Origin: Deroplatys truncata
Lineage: Eukaryota > Arthropoda > Insecta > Mantodea > Mantidae
Assembly (NCBI GenBank): GCA_030765065.1
Contig: CM060990.1
Location: forward strand, 462,467,321 to 462,531,320
Direction of reading: 5' to 3'
DNA length: 64,000 nt
A program made the translations under genes and the position numbers. The number at the start of each line of letters is the position of its first letter. Positions within the stretch are counted from its first letter, which is position 1. The notes under the pieces are model-generated. The model ran no database searches and had not been told where the DNA came from. It saw nothing but the letters and a program-made list of their open reading frames with translations. Below, piece by piece: positions 47,001 through 58,532 of the stretch.

Positions 47001-47990
47001 GAACGAAATGGTGGAGTCCCGCACCTCCGTTAATGAACATGTATTTGCGAACAGGCCCAACAGTATTCGGGAGCGAGCAGAAGGAAATTCCTGGCCACTG
47101 CTATGACCGAGGTCCTGACAGCAGCCCAAGGAGTTAAAAGGTGTTGGTGTGTAGAACATTCATACGTTCTTGTTCAGTCCGAAGACGTCATCAAAATGCC
47201 ACTCTGGCTGTCAGCAGCTGAACGAAGGATGGCGTAGTTTTGGTTGGCCTTCCGGCATGGAGCTGGCGCGTCGTGGTGTAGGGCTTTTTGTTCCATGCGG
47301 ACTCTGATTTGGAAGCAGTTGCTTTCCAAATCTCAAAGAGTGCAGTCGATTGTGTCTAGTTGCTGTTGGGTGGATTCGGCGATGATGTGGTATTGTTGGA
47401 TTGACAAATCTGTTTCTCTCTGAAGGTCCTGAATGCGGTACTCCTGGGCTGTCAGCTTGGTTGTCAAATTCAGGACCTCCGTGTAGAAGTGCAGCTCCAT
47501 ATTGGGACTGGCATTCAGGAGGAGCAGCCGCAGAGTATTCTTATACAACAGCAAACCTCAAAGTTGTACAGAGATTGCTTAAGGCTAATGATAGAATACA
47601 GCTTCATGAGATGGAAATATGATGGCTTTAGCTTAGGAATGATGTGGATATGCCGGTGAACACATCAAGGTGAATGCCCAGATATTTGAGAGTTTGCTCA
47701 GAGGGCAACTAAGATATCTCGTGTTGTGGAGTCGAATATTGGCAGAGAAAGAGGCCTGCGTAATGTGAAGCTCCATGACTGACACTTGCCGTAATTGAAG
47801 GCAATGTGCCACCTAGACAACCAATGGGATTGTTGAGTAGGTTCTGCTGTATAAATGTACGAATGTGAAGTAAACATCACTGTACCGTCCGCTAACAGCA
47901 CAGTATTCGCTCTAGGAAATTGGGCCATGTCGACAGTACATACGTTGTAAAACCTCCTGGCAAGGATGCTACCCGTGTACAATAGCTAAA
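47000..47990 (-). pseudogene. 5'-truncated jockey-like LINE reverse transcriptase fragment
   Basis: The minus-strand frame 47982-47698 contains ANTVLLADGTVMFTS, the position of the catalytic FADD motif (here LADG), then WLSRWHIAFNYGKCQS and FTLRRPLSLP. These are standard blocks after the RT active site in jockey/R1-type LINEs. The next piece, ending in a KYLGIHLD-like stretch near 47680, is in another frame. A C-terminal helical region lies at 47554-47333. The active-site Asp-Asp is mutated and frames are broken, so it is dead. The 5' part, including the endonuclease, is absent. Confidence 0.75.
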
Positions 47991-48389
47991 ATAGAATGCG
48001 TGTGTACACACTAACTTGGAATGTTGAATCACACTTGAAATATTCAAGTCGGAAGTCCAGATTTTAAATTTTGGTTACTTTGATCATTCATGTCCTAGTT
48101 CAATTCTTTTGAATATCATTGTTGTAGTTACTAATATGTTGGGCTATCTCGCGACTGTTCTAGTCTTAACGAGCAAATAAGCGTCAACAATACATTTTTA
48201 TTTTCTAAGAAACAGGCTTTCTAGGAGTTTTGGTAGATAAAATGTTTCATGTTATGCACTTGTTATACATTTGAACGGAATGTTTCGCTTTAAGTACAGA
48301 AAATGTCAATTACTAGCCATAAACATCCTGATAAATGGATTTACATGTCATTCTGATTTTATCTACCATCTACTTATGTCAAGCAGAAG

Positions 48390-48620
48390 TGCTGTATCCC
48401 AACCAAAAATCGCGATATCGAGAAGTATTCGTGTTGAGGTCCACTATAACCCCAAAAATTATTCTTAAAAAGGAACGTCTGTTTGTCTGAAAATTAAGGT
48501 AAAATCAAATTTAGTACTTGTGTCAGACGCTGTTTAAGCATGCCAGACAAAGGTTTTCAAGAAAATTGCTCCACAGCAAACTACGCTTCATATGAAATAA
48601 TTTCATAATAAATATGAAAA
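48390..48620 (+). mobile_element. Decayed E2-like fragment (copy A)
   Basis: Aligns in order with 38305-38530 of E2: CCAAAAATCGCGATATCGAG matches CCAAAAATTTGATATCGAG, then an A-rich block, then ATGCCAGACAAAGGTTTTCA (MPDKGFQE) matching the MPHEDFQ segment. Heavily diverged, single short fragment. Confidence 0.5.
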
Positions 48621-50820
48621 ATACACGTTTTTCTTTTATTGTCGTTTTCGAAATATTCCAAGTTGCACACTTACACTTCCCTTAGTACACTCCAGTACAC
48701 AAAAGGTGGCCCATATACGGAACGTAGAGGTTTGTGTTGGCACTGACAATCTATCCGCTCCCTCTGCCAAAATGACCTCCTTCATTCCTCGTCACTTGAT
48801 TTGCAGTTACTTTACCTACCCGAGTTATGGCAAAACAACACCACAATTTGTCTGTTCTCAGTGTCAAAGCACCGTTAAGGCAAGGCTTCGATGAATGTTG
48901 GTGCAAAAATAAAATATTATATAATAAAAGAGTAGAAGTAAAGACGAAACTTAAGAAATTTTTTGTACCTTAATATGCTTTTACATTGTTTTTCATAATA
49001 CACTACCGTTTATTTAATGTCGGTCGTTTTAAAGCACTTAATGGACATATCAATGGACCTGGCCCATTGAGGCAACGTTCAGAAGCCTTAAATCTATTCG
49101 TTTTCAATTCAAAATGCTCTGAATACCAATGTTTTTTTTAAATTATCCTCATGCTTGAAATTTTTACAAAAGCGTTAGACATGAAGGAGTTAAAACTGCT
49201 GTGCAATGGTTAGCAAATATTAAACTATTCATTTGCAATAAAATTAAATATTTCCCACAACTTATATTCGTAACTTCAAAAAATTAATAGCAACTACACA
49301 AAACGGACGTGTTCCAATGCATTAATTACAATTAATAACTCCACAGCAAATTCTTTATTGGTATTTTAAGTTCAAAACAGAAATATGGAACAGATGTAAT
49401 AACACATTTAGTACACAGCATATTTTATATAAGTGCATAAAAGCGTTAAACTACTAATACGAATAATTGAGGTCTCAAAAATATTTGATATATTTTACTA
49501 ACATTTTGTACTTTCAGATTGTTTTATGGTCTGCCTGCATCGTTAAAACGTTCAAGATAATCAAAAGCGGCTTATGTTTAGTTTTATGAAATACATGGCC
49601 TTAAGTTAACAATAATAACGTTGATATTAGTACTACGTATAGTAATAGTCCATTTATTTAATGACCGTTTTTGCTGTTAAGCTTATAAAGCAGTGGCTGC
49701 AAACATTTCCATGACTATGAGCGTCTTTGGTTGAACTCTACACTGAATTTATCAAAAATTTTAAGGATTTTAATTACCGAGGTACACATTTAATAATAAT
49801 AATAATAGTAATATCATGATAAACATTTTTTTTAATTGTGATATTTTACTTCCAAGTTTACTTAGGTTTACACACATGTGTGGCACATGAGTAGCATATG
49901 CCGATGTTGCACGTTTATCTGCTATATATACGTACAGTAAAGGATTTTTAACTCCCAGTATGCCAAGGAACGCAACAAATGATGTCTTCTTAAGCAGAGA
50001 ATATGTTTTTATTTGTTTGTGTAAGGCAGACTGTTGTGGTCAGCAGCGCAACTATATCGACTGAACCACAACTTCCTGTCAGTTTCTTTTTACCACAAAC
50101 CAAACCGAAACTGCTCTCAAGGCAAAGACAAGTTACGTCAAAATTGTTTTCACCCATAACAGGGATGTAACAAGAGCCAAAAATCATATACAGTCCTAGT
50201 ATATCTGTTACATAGTAGTAGTGTTCAAGCCAACATATTTGTTTTTTAGTTTCTTATGGAGAATATCCTTGTTAATTAAAAGGCAACTTTTATATACTGC
50301 AATTTACAACCTTTTATTCCGCGGGGGATATTTCATTTTAGCCAAAATCTTGAATTTTCCATCTTCATGCCTAAAATATACTCTGAAGTTTTTCTTTCAC
50401 GTAATGTTATTAGTTTTACCCTATGGTTGTTTTTAAATCAACAGACGATTATTATAATCCAAAGTGCATGTAGCGTGTTACAGAATTCAACCGAGAAACC
50501 TTCAAGGTTTACAGAGGGATGGTATAGGAACACCTTGATACAGGACACCCATGCTCTGTGACGACAAACTTTGTAGTTACGTAATGATTTTTCGTTTGTA
50601 TATTCGTACTGATAGATGCAAAAAAGTAAAATAAATAAATAAATAGAAATAAAATAAAGTAAAAAATTATAAAAAATAACTTAATACAAATGTGGTATTG
50701 ATTTCCACTCTGAAACAGTTAATTCCTCTTTCGTAAGCGCGAAAATAGCCACCATTACAATATTTTTCGGTCAGCAAGGGCCAGTGCACCAATGATACCT
50801 CTACCTTCACATGGAGAATC
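48621..50820. other. No gene recognised
   Basis: AT-rich intergenic sequence with a short (AAT)n at about 49792-49810 and a possible unidentified dispersed repeat near 49640-49740. Open frames at 48706-48894, 49990-50187 and 50221-50436 have no recognisable motif. Confidence 0.4.
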
Positions 50821-50829
50821 ATAGTGTCA

Positions 50830-51065
50830 GAGATACAAACTGCTAGCTGTAGTAATATTGCAAACTTAGTGTGCTCGTCTATCAAGCAGATGGCACGGGT
50901 TCAAACTAGAGGTGTACAATTCTGCGATTTGTACTGCCTGCACCTGCCAGCCCCGTCAGGTAGTTTTCCCGGGGGCCAACCTAATCATAGGCAGGCAGTT
51001 TTCCTAAATGCTGGGCAGGTCAGGAAAATCCTGCCTTGTACTGCCTGACGGCAGGAACGAAGGTT
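50830..51065 (+). repeat. SINE-like / fold-back repeat
   Basis: A B-box-like GGCACGGGTTCAAACTAG at about 50891 is followed by a GC-richer patch. In it CTTGTACTGCCTG-type blocks occur twice (about 50930 and 51033), with complementary CAGGCAG/CTGCCTG and CCTGCC/GGCAGG segments able to fold. Could be a tRNA-derived SINE with a structured body. Ends not defined. Confidence 0.35.
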
Positions 51066-51365
51066 TAATGGGATTGAAAAATCTGTCTCTGATACCCTTG
51101 ACTGATACTGGTAAATAGGCTCAGCATTATTTCATACATAGCCTTACGATACAACAACCTAAGGTTAGTATTGTAAAATTAATGTGTTTTTCGTGGATTA
51201 AATGCTCCAAACTCCTAATGAAATAATAAAACATGCACTTTGGAGCTGCTCGGAAGGTTTTAATTGGGATTCTTTCAACCAATACGTTGAACAACCTTTT
51301 ACTGCACTTTTAAAATAGTTTGAAATATTTGCAAACATTTTAAAATTTTCAACTTGATTTATATG

Positions 51366-51398
<33 letters not shown>

Positions 51399-52735
51399 GT
51401 TATTAACATTGGTATACCCTTGTGCTTACAACTGTTCAAAATGTTTGCTTTTAAAAAAGCGCATAAATGACCTGTGTTTTTTTATTATTTTCAAAATTAT
51501 TTATTCGCTAGTTTTTTCTGTCATTAATTGTCGCCGGTTTAATAATACGCACTCCTATAGAAGATGATCTATTATTTTTGTCTCTGTCAGCGGAAGGCAT
51601 CTTTTTAAATTGAATGAAATCTAATAAGAGGGTCGAAAATGTGTAAGAATGTAAAAATTGTAAAAGTTCGAAACATTAAATTAAAGTAAACGTAAACCAT
51701 GTGATAATGTTCAAAAACATGTAAAAATGTCAAAAAATACACAATAATGTGGAAACCAGGAAATCATATTTAATGAAGTGTAGAAGGTTAAACGTTATAA
51801 AATTGTGGAAAATTATTTAAAAAGTGTTGTCAACAAGTATTAAGAAAATAAATCATTCTTGATACTGATGAGCTTCATGCATATATTAAGCTAGGATGAA
51901 AATGTAATAGAAACTTTTGCACTTCACTAACTCCTAATGTATCTTCAAAGTAAGCATTGTTTTACTCTATGTATACGTCCAACAAAGTTCCAGGTCCAGT
52001 AGGCATACTACGTCTGGATCGTACTGCACATTGAGGGGAAGTTTGTAGAAGATAAAATACTGCCTCCTCTCACCAGCACAAGATCTCGTGCAGGTTGTCT
52101 AACAAGCAGACGTAGGCAGAAATAGGTCAAAAAGTGTACAAACTGGTTCAAACAGTGTACAAGCGGTTAAACATTTGTTTTTCCAAACAGCTGAATAACA
52201 TACGTTTGAAGTAAACCCAATTTCAATTTCTCGCGCTTCTTTAAGCTTGAGTATATACTATGAAGGTTTTCAGATGGAGCATGGTCACGATTACCTGCAG
52301 GTAGGAGCAACTCCTGGAAGTTTTATTAGCGGCGTACTGGATCGATATTGATTTTGATCTATTGTAAATCACCATGAATTCGAAGATCATAAATGTTCTA
52401 TATTAAAGTGATCGCTCAACGCTCTTCTGTAACCCCTGAAAGTTTGTTGGTGAATTCTGTAACATTTTTTCCATATTTTTATACACTGAATGTTTCATAA
52501 ATTCAGAGTGGAAAAAGAAGCACAAAGGATCAAATTAAAGCAGAAGAAAGCTTGCTGAAACTAGCAATGGGAACAGAAGAAAGAAGTCCGAACGGGTAAC
52601 ATGGTGGAGATCTATTCCGAGATCAGTACACAATATTAAATCCTTAAATGCTACTCTGTTCGCTTGCTTTTTCTATTTTCTCTACCTCATACCTAGTAGG
52701 TAGAAAAAACATTGCATTTAATTCAACAGTTCGAT
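51066..52735. other. No gene recognised; includes (TTA)n
   Basis: AT-rich with a (TTA)n tract at about 51369-51402 and several diverged GTAAAAATGT-type repeats near 51640-51740. No coding motif. Confidence 0.4.
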
Positions 52736-52739
52736 AATG

Positions 52740-53220
52740 AAATTTAACCGGAAATATATGTTTTGAGGCCGCCCTCTGTGTCCAAAAACGCATTTTAGTA
52801 AAATATGCGCGCGCGCGCGCGTGTGTGTAAAAAGCCTAATTCCACAACGAAAAGTCAGAGAAATACCAAACTTTGTATTTACGTTCCGTAACTTCCATAG
52901 ATGAGACACAAAGATTTTCAAGATAATTCCTCCGCACCAGAGCACCCTTTACATGGATAATTGTTCCATATTTCTTATTTTCTCATAAACGGCTCTAATA
53001 ATTTTATTTAAAATACCATTGAGCTATTTATACGGCAAAAAATGTATATATTGAGTTTTATGGGAATAGTCTGAAGTTCTCATCATCCAGAAGTAATTCT
53101 GTACAACTGGTAAACCATAAGAGACAGCAAACAATTTACCATACAAAAACGTAGACATCTTTAAAACACACAATTTTTGTTTAAATAACCTTCTTGTGGC
53201 ATCAGCCATTTCCGAAATAT
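52740..53220 (+). mobile_element. Decayed E2-like element, left part (copy B)
   Basis: 52755-52960 aligns with E2 38330-38540: ATGTTTTGAG, a GCATTTTAG block, then AAATACCAAACTTTGTATTTA and ATGAGACACAAAGATTTTCA (MRHKDFQD), the homologue of the MPHEDFQ segment. A (GC)n(GT)n tract at 52807-52828 interrupts it. The MADATRRLF reading frame at 53024-53209 follows on the other strand and has an inverted copy at 54438, so this too was once an inverted-repeat structure. Confidence 0.5.
53024..53209 (-). CDS. MADAT-type small reading frame of E2-like relic
   Basis: 61 codons from ATG 53207-53209. Begins MADATRRLFKQKLCVLKMST, then an aromatic-rich stretch. An inverted homologue starting MAEATEKLF lies at 54438 on the plus strand, followed, after an insertion, by sequence matching the SYGLP part at about 55011-55027. 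Two diverged copies with the same start suggest a real former coding exon. Function unknown. Confidence 0.35.
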   Translation of the reverse strand: MADATRRLFKQKLCVLKMSTFLYGKLFAVSYGLPVVQNYFWMMRTSDYSHKTQYIHFLPYK

Positions 53221-53377
53221 CTGTTATTGTTGGTATTATTGGTTAGAGGTCATTTTTTAAAGTGCTCTCTATATTCACCTGTTTCTTTCGATGTCGTGGA
53301 AAGAGTATGGAATTTCAAGGCCAGTATATAGCAACTCGGTTTTAAAAATTGTTTATCGATTCGGTTTCGTTTATCCC

Positions 53378-53378
<1 letters not shown>

Positions 53379-53416
<38 letters not shown>
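53379..53416. repeat. (TA)n microsatellite
   Basis: About 19 TA units near the centre of the inverted pair of MADAT/MAEAT frames; cruciform-prone. Confidence 0.9.
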
Positions 53417-53422
<6 letters not shown>

Positions 53423-54359
53423 ATATCTGAAACTATTTCTACATAGGCTTACCTCGAGACTATATGGGCAGAAGATGGAAGCCGCAAAGCATATTGTTTG
53501 ATCTGAGGAACCAGAGAAGCGATTCTATATTTTTGAAATCTCTACACTATAAAGTGTTCAAAATCCTGCCGTAGGAAGAAAGTTCTTAAGCTAGCTTAAG
53601 TTACAAAACCCGAATACCTATAATGAGTAAACCGTTAAGGTTACAGAGTTCAACATGTCGGGATAACAGATATAATGTCTGAAACTATGATAAAATGTTG
53701 AAACTCTGGTTGAAACAAACTAACACTTAAAATAATGCTTCATTAACAGTTTCTCTTAACTTGCTCTTCTTCTGCAAGGGACGGGAAAGTACTTAAATTA
53801 GGAAAACTTCAGATTTTTACTCTTTATACAGAACATTAACTCACATGAGTTTGGCTTATATATATATGATCTCTACATAATTAATAAAATTGTGGTTATG
53901 GCAACCCTCGGTTTTGCAAGAATAACTGATACTAAAGCGTATAATAGGCCACCATGAAATAACAAAATTGCAATCTTTATAACTTGCTTACCTATGTGTG
54001 TGTTAACTTTTTAGGCAAGAACGTGGGCAGCCGTCTGTTGGGAAACTGGGTGTATAACACCGCTTAAGTCCCTGTTAGAACTTAGGATATATGGAATTTT
54101 AAATACCTACCTTCCCGAAGGAAATATGTTGTGCAAAATAAAAAAAATAGTATTATTACATTCACATGACAGCAACGTCTCTTTTTATATAGTTTCTATA
54201 AACTATTCTTGAAAAGCATATTTTCCTATCTACATTATGTTAATTGAGATAAACGTTAGCACAAATAGTTTCATTACACATTTCGTTGTTGGGACAAGGG
54301 TATACAAGAGACTACATGCTGGCTTTGAAATTTCATACTCTTTCCATGAAATCTCGTGA

Positions 54360-55110
54360 ACTAACTGAATGGTGACAGCACTTCAAAAAATTACAAAAGT
54401 ATTTAAAGTTCAAACCTATAACAACGAATACTTCGGAATGGCTGAAGCCACAGAAAAGTTATTTGAAATGAATTGTGTATTTTTAAAAGGATCCAGCTTG
54501 TTTGTGCAGCACGTTATTGTCTCTCTTTTACACCGAGCGAGGTGGTGCCATGCTAACATGTGCGACTCGCATTTGGGAGGTGCCCCCTCATTTCCTACAC
54601 CCATCATCTTCCTTGTCATCGGTTTCTGGGTTGTAGGACCAGGCGACGTGTTGAGCGAGTTACGGCCGGGCGCTGGATGTGCGCTCTGTAGAGATTTCTG
54701 GCGTCGTTGCGGAAATGCTCACTTAGGACTTACTTGTCTCCGGGTACTCTCGAGCGGGCGTGCGTCCCTTCAAGGGACCTCCGGAGGTTGGGGACCTGTG
54801 GGTGGGGCTGGGCGAATGTGTTCAATTTAAAAACATTAGGGACCCCGTCCATGTTTGCGGCCATCAGCATCCGGATTTGGTGTCCCTTCAGGTCTCAAAC
54901 CTCATCCCTCCCATCTCGGGGGTCACGGTAGAAGCAGAAAGGGCCGTTGTGGCCTATTTGCGATGCTCTGCCCCGGTTTGTGCCCCTCTGTTGGTTCTTT
55001 TAACTCTCTCTTACGGTTTACCAGTTTCAGAAAGGTATACAAAATTAATTGTGGATAAAGATGATTTCACAGTTTATTCGCAGAACCTTCAAGGTATACG
55101 TTTTATTATT
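54360..55110 (-). mobile_element. Decayed E2-like element, right part (inverted relative to copy B)
   Basis: 54430-54515 and 55005-55090 are inverted homologues of 53210-53130 and 53105-53030. Shared blocks include GGAATGGCTGAAGCCACA, TGTGTATTTTAAA-type sequence and CTCTTACGGTTTACCAG. A roughly 490-bp GC-rich insertion splits the two pieces. Confidence 0.5.
54525..55003 (+). mobile_element. GC-rich insertion with SINE-like start
   Basis: Inserted within the right part of the relic at 54360-55110. It starts ACCGAGCGAGGTGG with GCGACTCGCATTTGGGAGG shortly after, the head of a common insect tRNA-derived SINE in which the middle of the head is altered. The remainder (CGACGTGTTGAGCGAG..., GGGACCTCCGGAGG...) is much more GC-rich than its surroundings and is open in several frames. 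No protein motif was recognised. It may be a composite of a SINE head and other transposed sequence. Confidence 0.45.
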
Positions 55111-55169
55111 CTTGTAAATACATCTACATATGGTATTTTGATCAAAATCAGAACACGTGAAATATAAGT

Positions 55170-57420
55170 AACACAGAGAGAACGTGCGATGTTGATAGAG
55201 GTGGAGGGAGTGAAAAAGGGAGAGAGCGAGGGAAGGATACAGAGTGTAAAGAGCGGGAAACAAAGTGTGTGTGTGAGAGAGGAAGGGACATTGAGAGTGA
55301 AAGTGAGTGGGAGACAGACAGGTATCTCCACAATTAGCATAATAACGTGAGCAGAGCTGCCGGTTCTGCTAGTTTGTAATAAAGTCTCAAGTCCGCTTGG
55401 TTTGCATTCAAGGGTAGCCCAAACTTCCAAAGAGTGTAAGATAGTGGACACGCTGAAACATGTGTCCTGGAGACTTGCAGCAGTTTAGCTCAAAGAATTT
55501 TAATGGGGTTTTACAGTCCCTAATAGTCATATCCAGTATGTTTACATATTCGCCTTCTATTGTATAAGAGTGGATAGCATCACTTAACTTAATATCCACG
55601 TCCAAGAGATCCCATATTTTAACTGTGGACGCATTTTATCCGGTATGATCACCAAAAGCAAGAAAGAACATTTCATTCTCTTTGTACGCAAGCACTCCGC
55701 AAGAACAGTCAGAAATTTACTGGTATTAAGGCACAGTTGTTATTTCTGAGCACATGGATAGCATGCAGAAATGCTTCCAATAGCTCCAGGTAATAGTGCT
55801 GCTTTATTTTGTACTTATCCTGTATTTACCAGCAACAATATATGTGCACGTGACTTCAGTGAATTTGTGGTACTAATCACGTAGTTCTGGATGCTCAAAG
55901 CATATTGAAAATGTGGGATGGAATCAATGCTTTCTTTAGAGTGTTGTAATTTTAAGGAGAGTTAGTAATATTGCCGTATCCTTATGAAAAAATAATTTCT
56001 ATACGAAAAATTATAACATGTTAGCGCAATAGATTAGTAAATTTAGCTAAAAGTATAAATTGTTATCTCTGAAACATCATTTCAGGATTATTATGGGTAG
56101 AAAATGCAATTTTACCTTTAGGGAAATTATTCTAATTAGTAAGTCAGGGACCGCACAGGCACTTTCCTCCTTGGTACGTCAGAATGCAGTAGCATTTTGC
56201 TTTACAATATCCTTCGAGGACCCAGAGTTGTGAAGCTATTTTTAGCGAGACGGGCTACATTCGCATATTTCCAGCCAACCAAATTAGTCAGCTAAAGCAA
56301 AAACGATGGTGCGCTCAATTCATTCTGTGGGATATCTCAGTTCAAACCTAGTTTTTCGTTCCAGGAGAATCATCCTCTTGTCTGCAATCAATAACATTAG
56401 GATTTCATTCCAAAGACGGTGATACGTAATAGCTTCTACTTTATTAAAATAAGTGTTGTGTTGCACAATACACATCTTAGTTATAATGAAGGAATTCCAT
56501 TAATTTCTACCACACAATGAACGCCTATCCTAAAACCTACACTGAAGACCGGATATTCTATATAGGAGTAAAATGGTAAAGAGCATAAATACAAAGTGAA
56601 ATTAACAGTATGCACACCGAAATATGTAATAACAGGAATGAACGCAATCGTTTTCCAAATCCGGGCAACTGAAACATACTTGCAGTTAAATTCATACACC
56701 ACAGCTGAAGGCTTCCCAAATGGTAAATTCTATCTGGAAGTATTTAGTCGCAGAAGACATGTTTTACTGCTCGTTAGTAAATTGAATTTATACGCCAGCG
56801 ATACTGAAAATAGCCTTTCTTAGGGTTAAACACATTATGATGCAACGGTTGTGTTGTTAAATTTCTGAATTTAGCATTGAAAATACACTTGTTAAGGTTT
56901 TTCAGTTGCTTTCCCTCTGCAAATGCCGTGTGAGCCTAGAATTGCATTTGTAGTGGAAGATACCTACGAGGGGGGACCCTGCAAGCAATGTAAATAACGG
57001 GAAATCATAAATCAGTAACCAACATAGGAATGTGTAATAATATAACACTGAAAGCTAACTTGTACCATAAAGTATAGACAGATGTAAGAAACATTGTAGT
57101 TAGCTAGGAAGCAAGCTAGCAGAAGGGTTAAAAATCCACTTACATACGCACGCTAAAGAGCACAGGATTAGGCAGAATTATAAGGAGAGGTCCAAAGAGA
57201 AACAAGGACGGAGATAGGGGGACAATTCCTGGAAAGGCAAGGCAGTTAATAAGTCAGCAATTAGAAAGAGAAACATGAGTCGTGAGTGAGACAGAGATAG
57301 TGGGTTTTACCAAAGGAGTCAGACAGAAGCTTGACTTCTAAAAGTGAACGATTTCTTTCTCATAGCTCGCCAAGTATATAATCAACTGAAACAGAGTTTA
57401 GGTAAAAAGGCGCGTCATAG
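55170..57420. other. No gene recognised
   Basis: A purine-rich (GAGAGAG-type) patch at about 55170-55320 is followed by AT-rich unique-looking sequence. The frame at 56596-56823 starts at GTG and shows no motif. Confidence 0.4.
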
Positions 57421-57428
57421 CGGCGGAT

Positions 57429-57466
57429 TATAAAGGGAGGCCCGCCCCAGATTTCGACACTCATTC
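57429..57466 (+). promoter_or_regulatory. Candidate core promoter (TATA plus initiator)
   Basis: TATAAA at 57429-57434 in a locally GC-rich patch, with TCATTC (arthropod initiator consensus TCAKTY) at 57461-57466, about 34 bp downstream. An ATG at 57578 opens a 33-codon frame to TGA 57677-57679. No recognised product, so this may be coincidence. Confidence 0.25.
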
Positions 57467-57679
57467 ATATTCCCTCATGCGAGCTATTTGGTGACAGGTG
57501 CCGTAACGCGTGTGCGTGTGGGGGGATAGCTTGTGACACACAGCTAGATCGACTGCAACATTCAAAGTAACCGGAAGATGTACAATACAACTTATAGATT
57601 ACTTCATCATATTCAAAGGGGAACAGTTGCTAATCGCTTCCGTAAATTCTCGTTTAGCATAAATAAAGTCGTTAAATGA

Positions 57680-58492
57680 ATTCAGTTTATGAATTGTCTT
57701 CGCCCACAATGTCTTGAGATACAGATAGCTAGGAATAGGAATTTATTCATAGCTCGCGACTGGCAGCCGATGCAGAGAACTTCTGATAACTTCAATCTGG
57801 AATTCATCATCAAGGTGAGGTTTCACATGCATACTTGAAGCGCTGCACCCACCCGCTACACATTGCTTCGATAACCCAAACATTGTATATGAGACGTCAG
57901 AAGTTAGTTAAAGGATTTAAACATTATTTTATACGGATGATAACATTGATACAGATCAGAGCATTCCCATACCCTAAATAGTGCAAAGTTGATGTGTACT
58001 GTGCAGTCCCCCGCAAACCTTTAGTCGCATACGGAAGTGCTATTTTTCGCTGTTAAGGTGGTATAATATGTCACCCTTGATCTTTGAAGCAGAAATCCTC
58101 AATGCTAAACACTCTCACAAAGGAATGTGAGTTAGGTAACAATAGTAAACTTCCTTTGATTCTAAACGTTGCTTAAGCCAAATGACTTGAATGAACATTG
58201 TAAAAGTTGTATGAGATTATTCAACTGTCACATATATTCATTCTTTATAATGGGCATTAATTAGTAAAGTTAGAGCTGTTTAGTTTCACCGGTTGTGATA
58301 AGCAGGAATATGCGGTATAGCAGCTTAGTTCAGCGGCTTAATGAGACAGGCAAATCTGTGTTAGAGCTTATCATATACAAATATTGTTACGTAATGTTTA
58401 GAACCTTACAAGTAACTATTAAAAATGTAAAAATTGCTCCATTACAAAATGTTACCCTTTGTCATAAAAATACCTTTTGTTTTGCATATATG

Positions 58493-58532
<40 letters not shown>

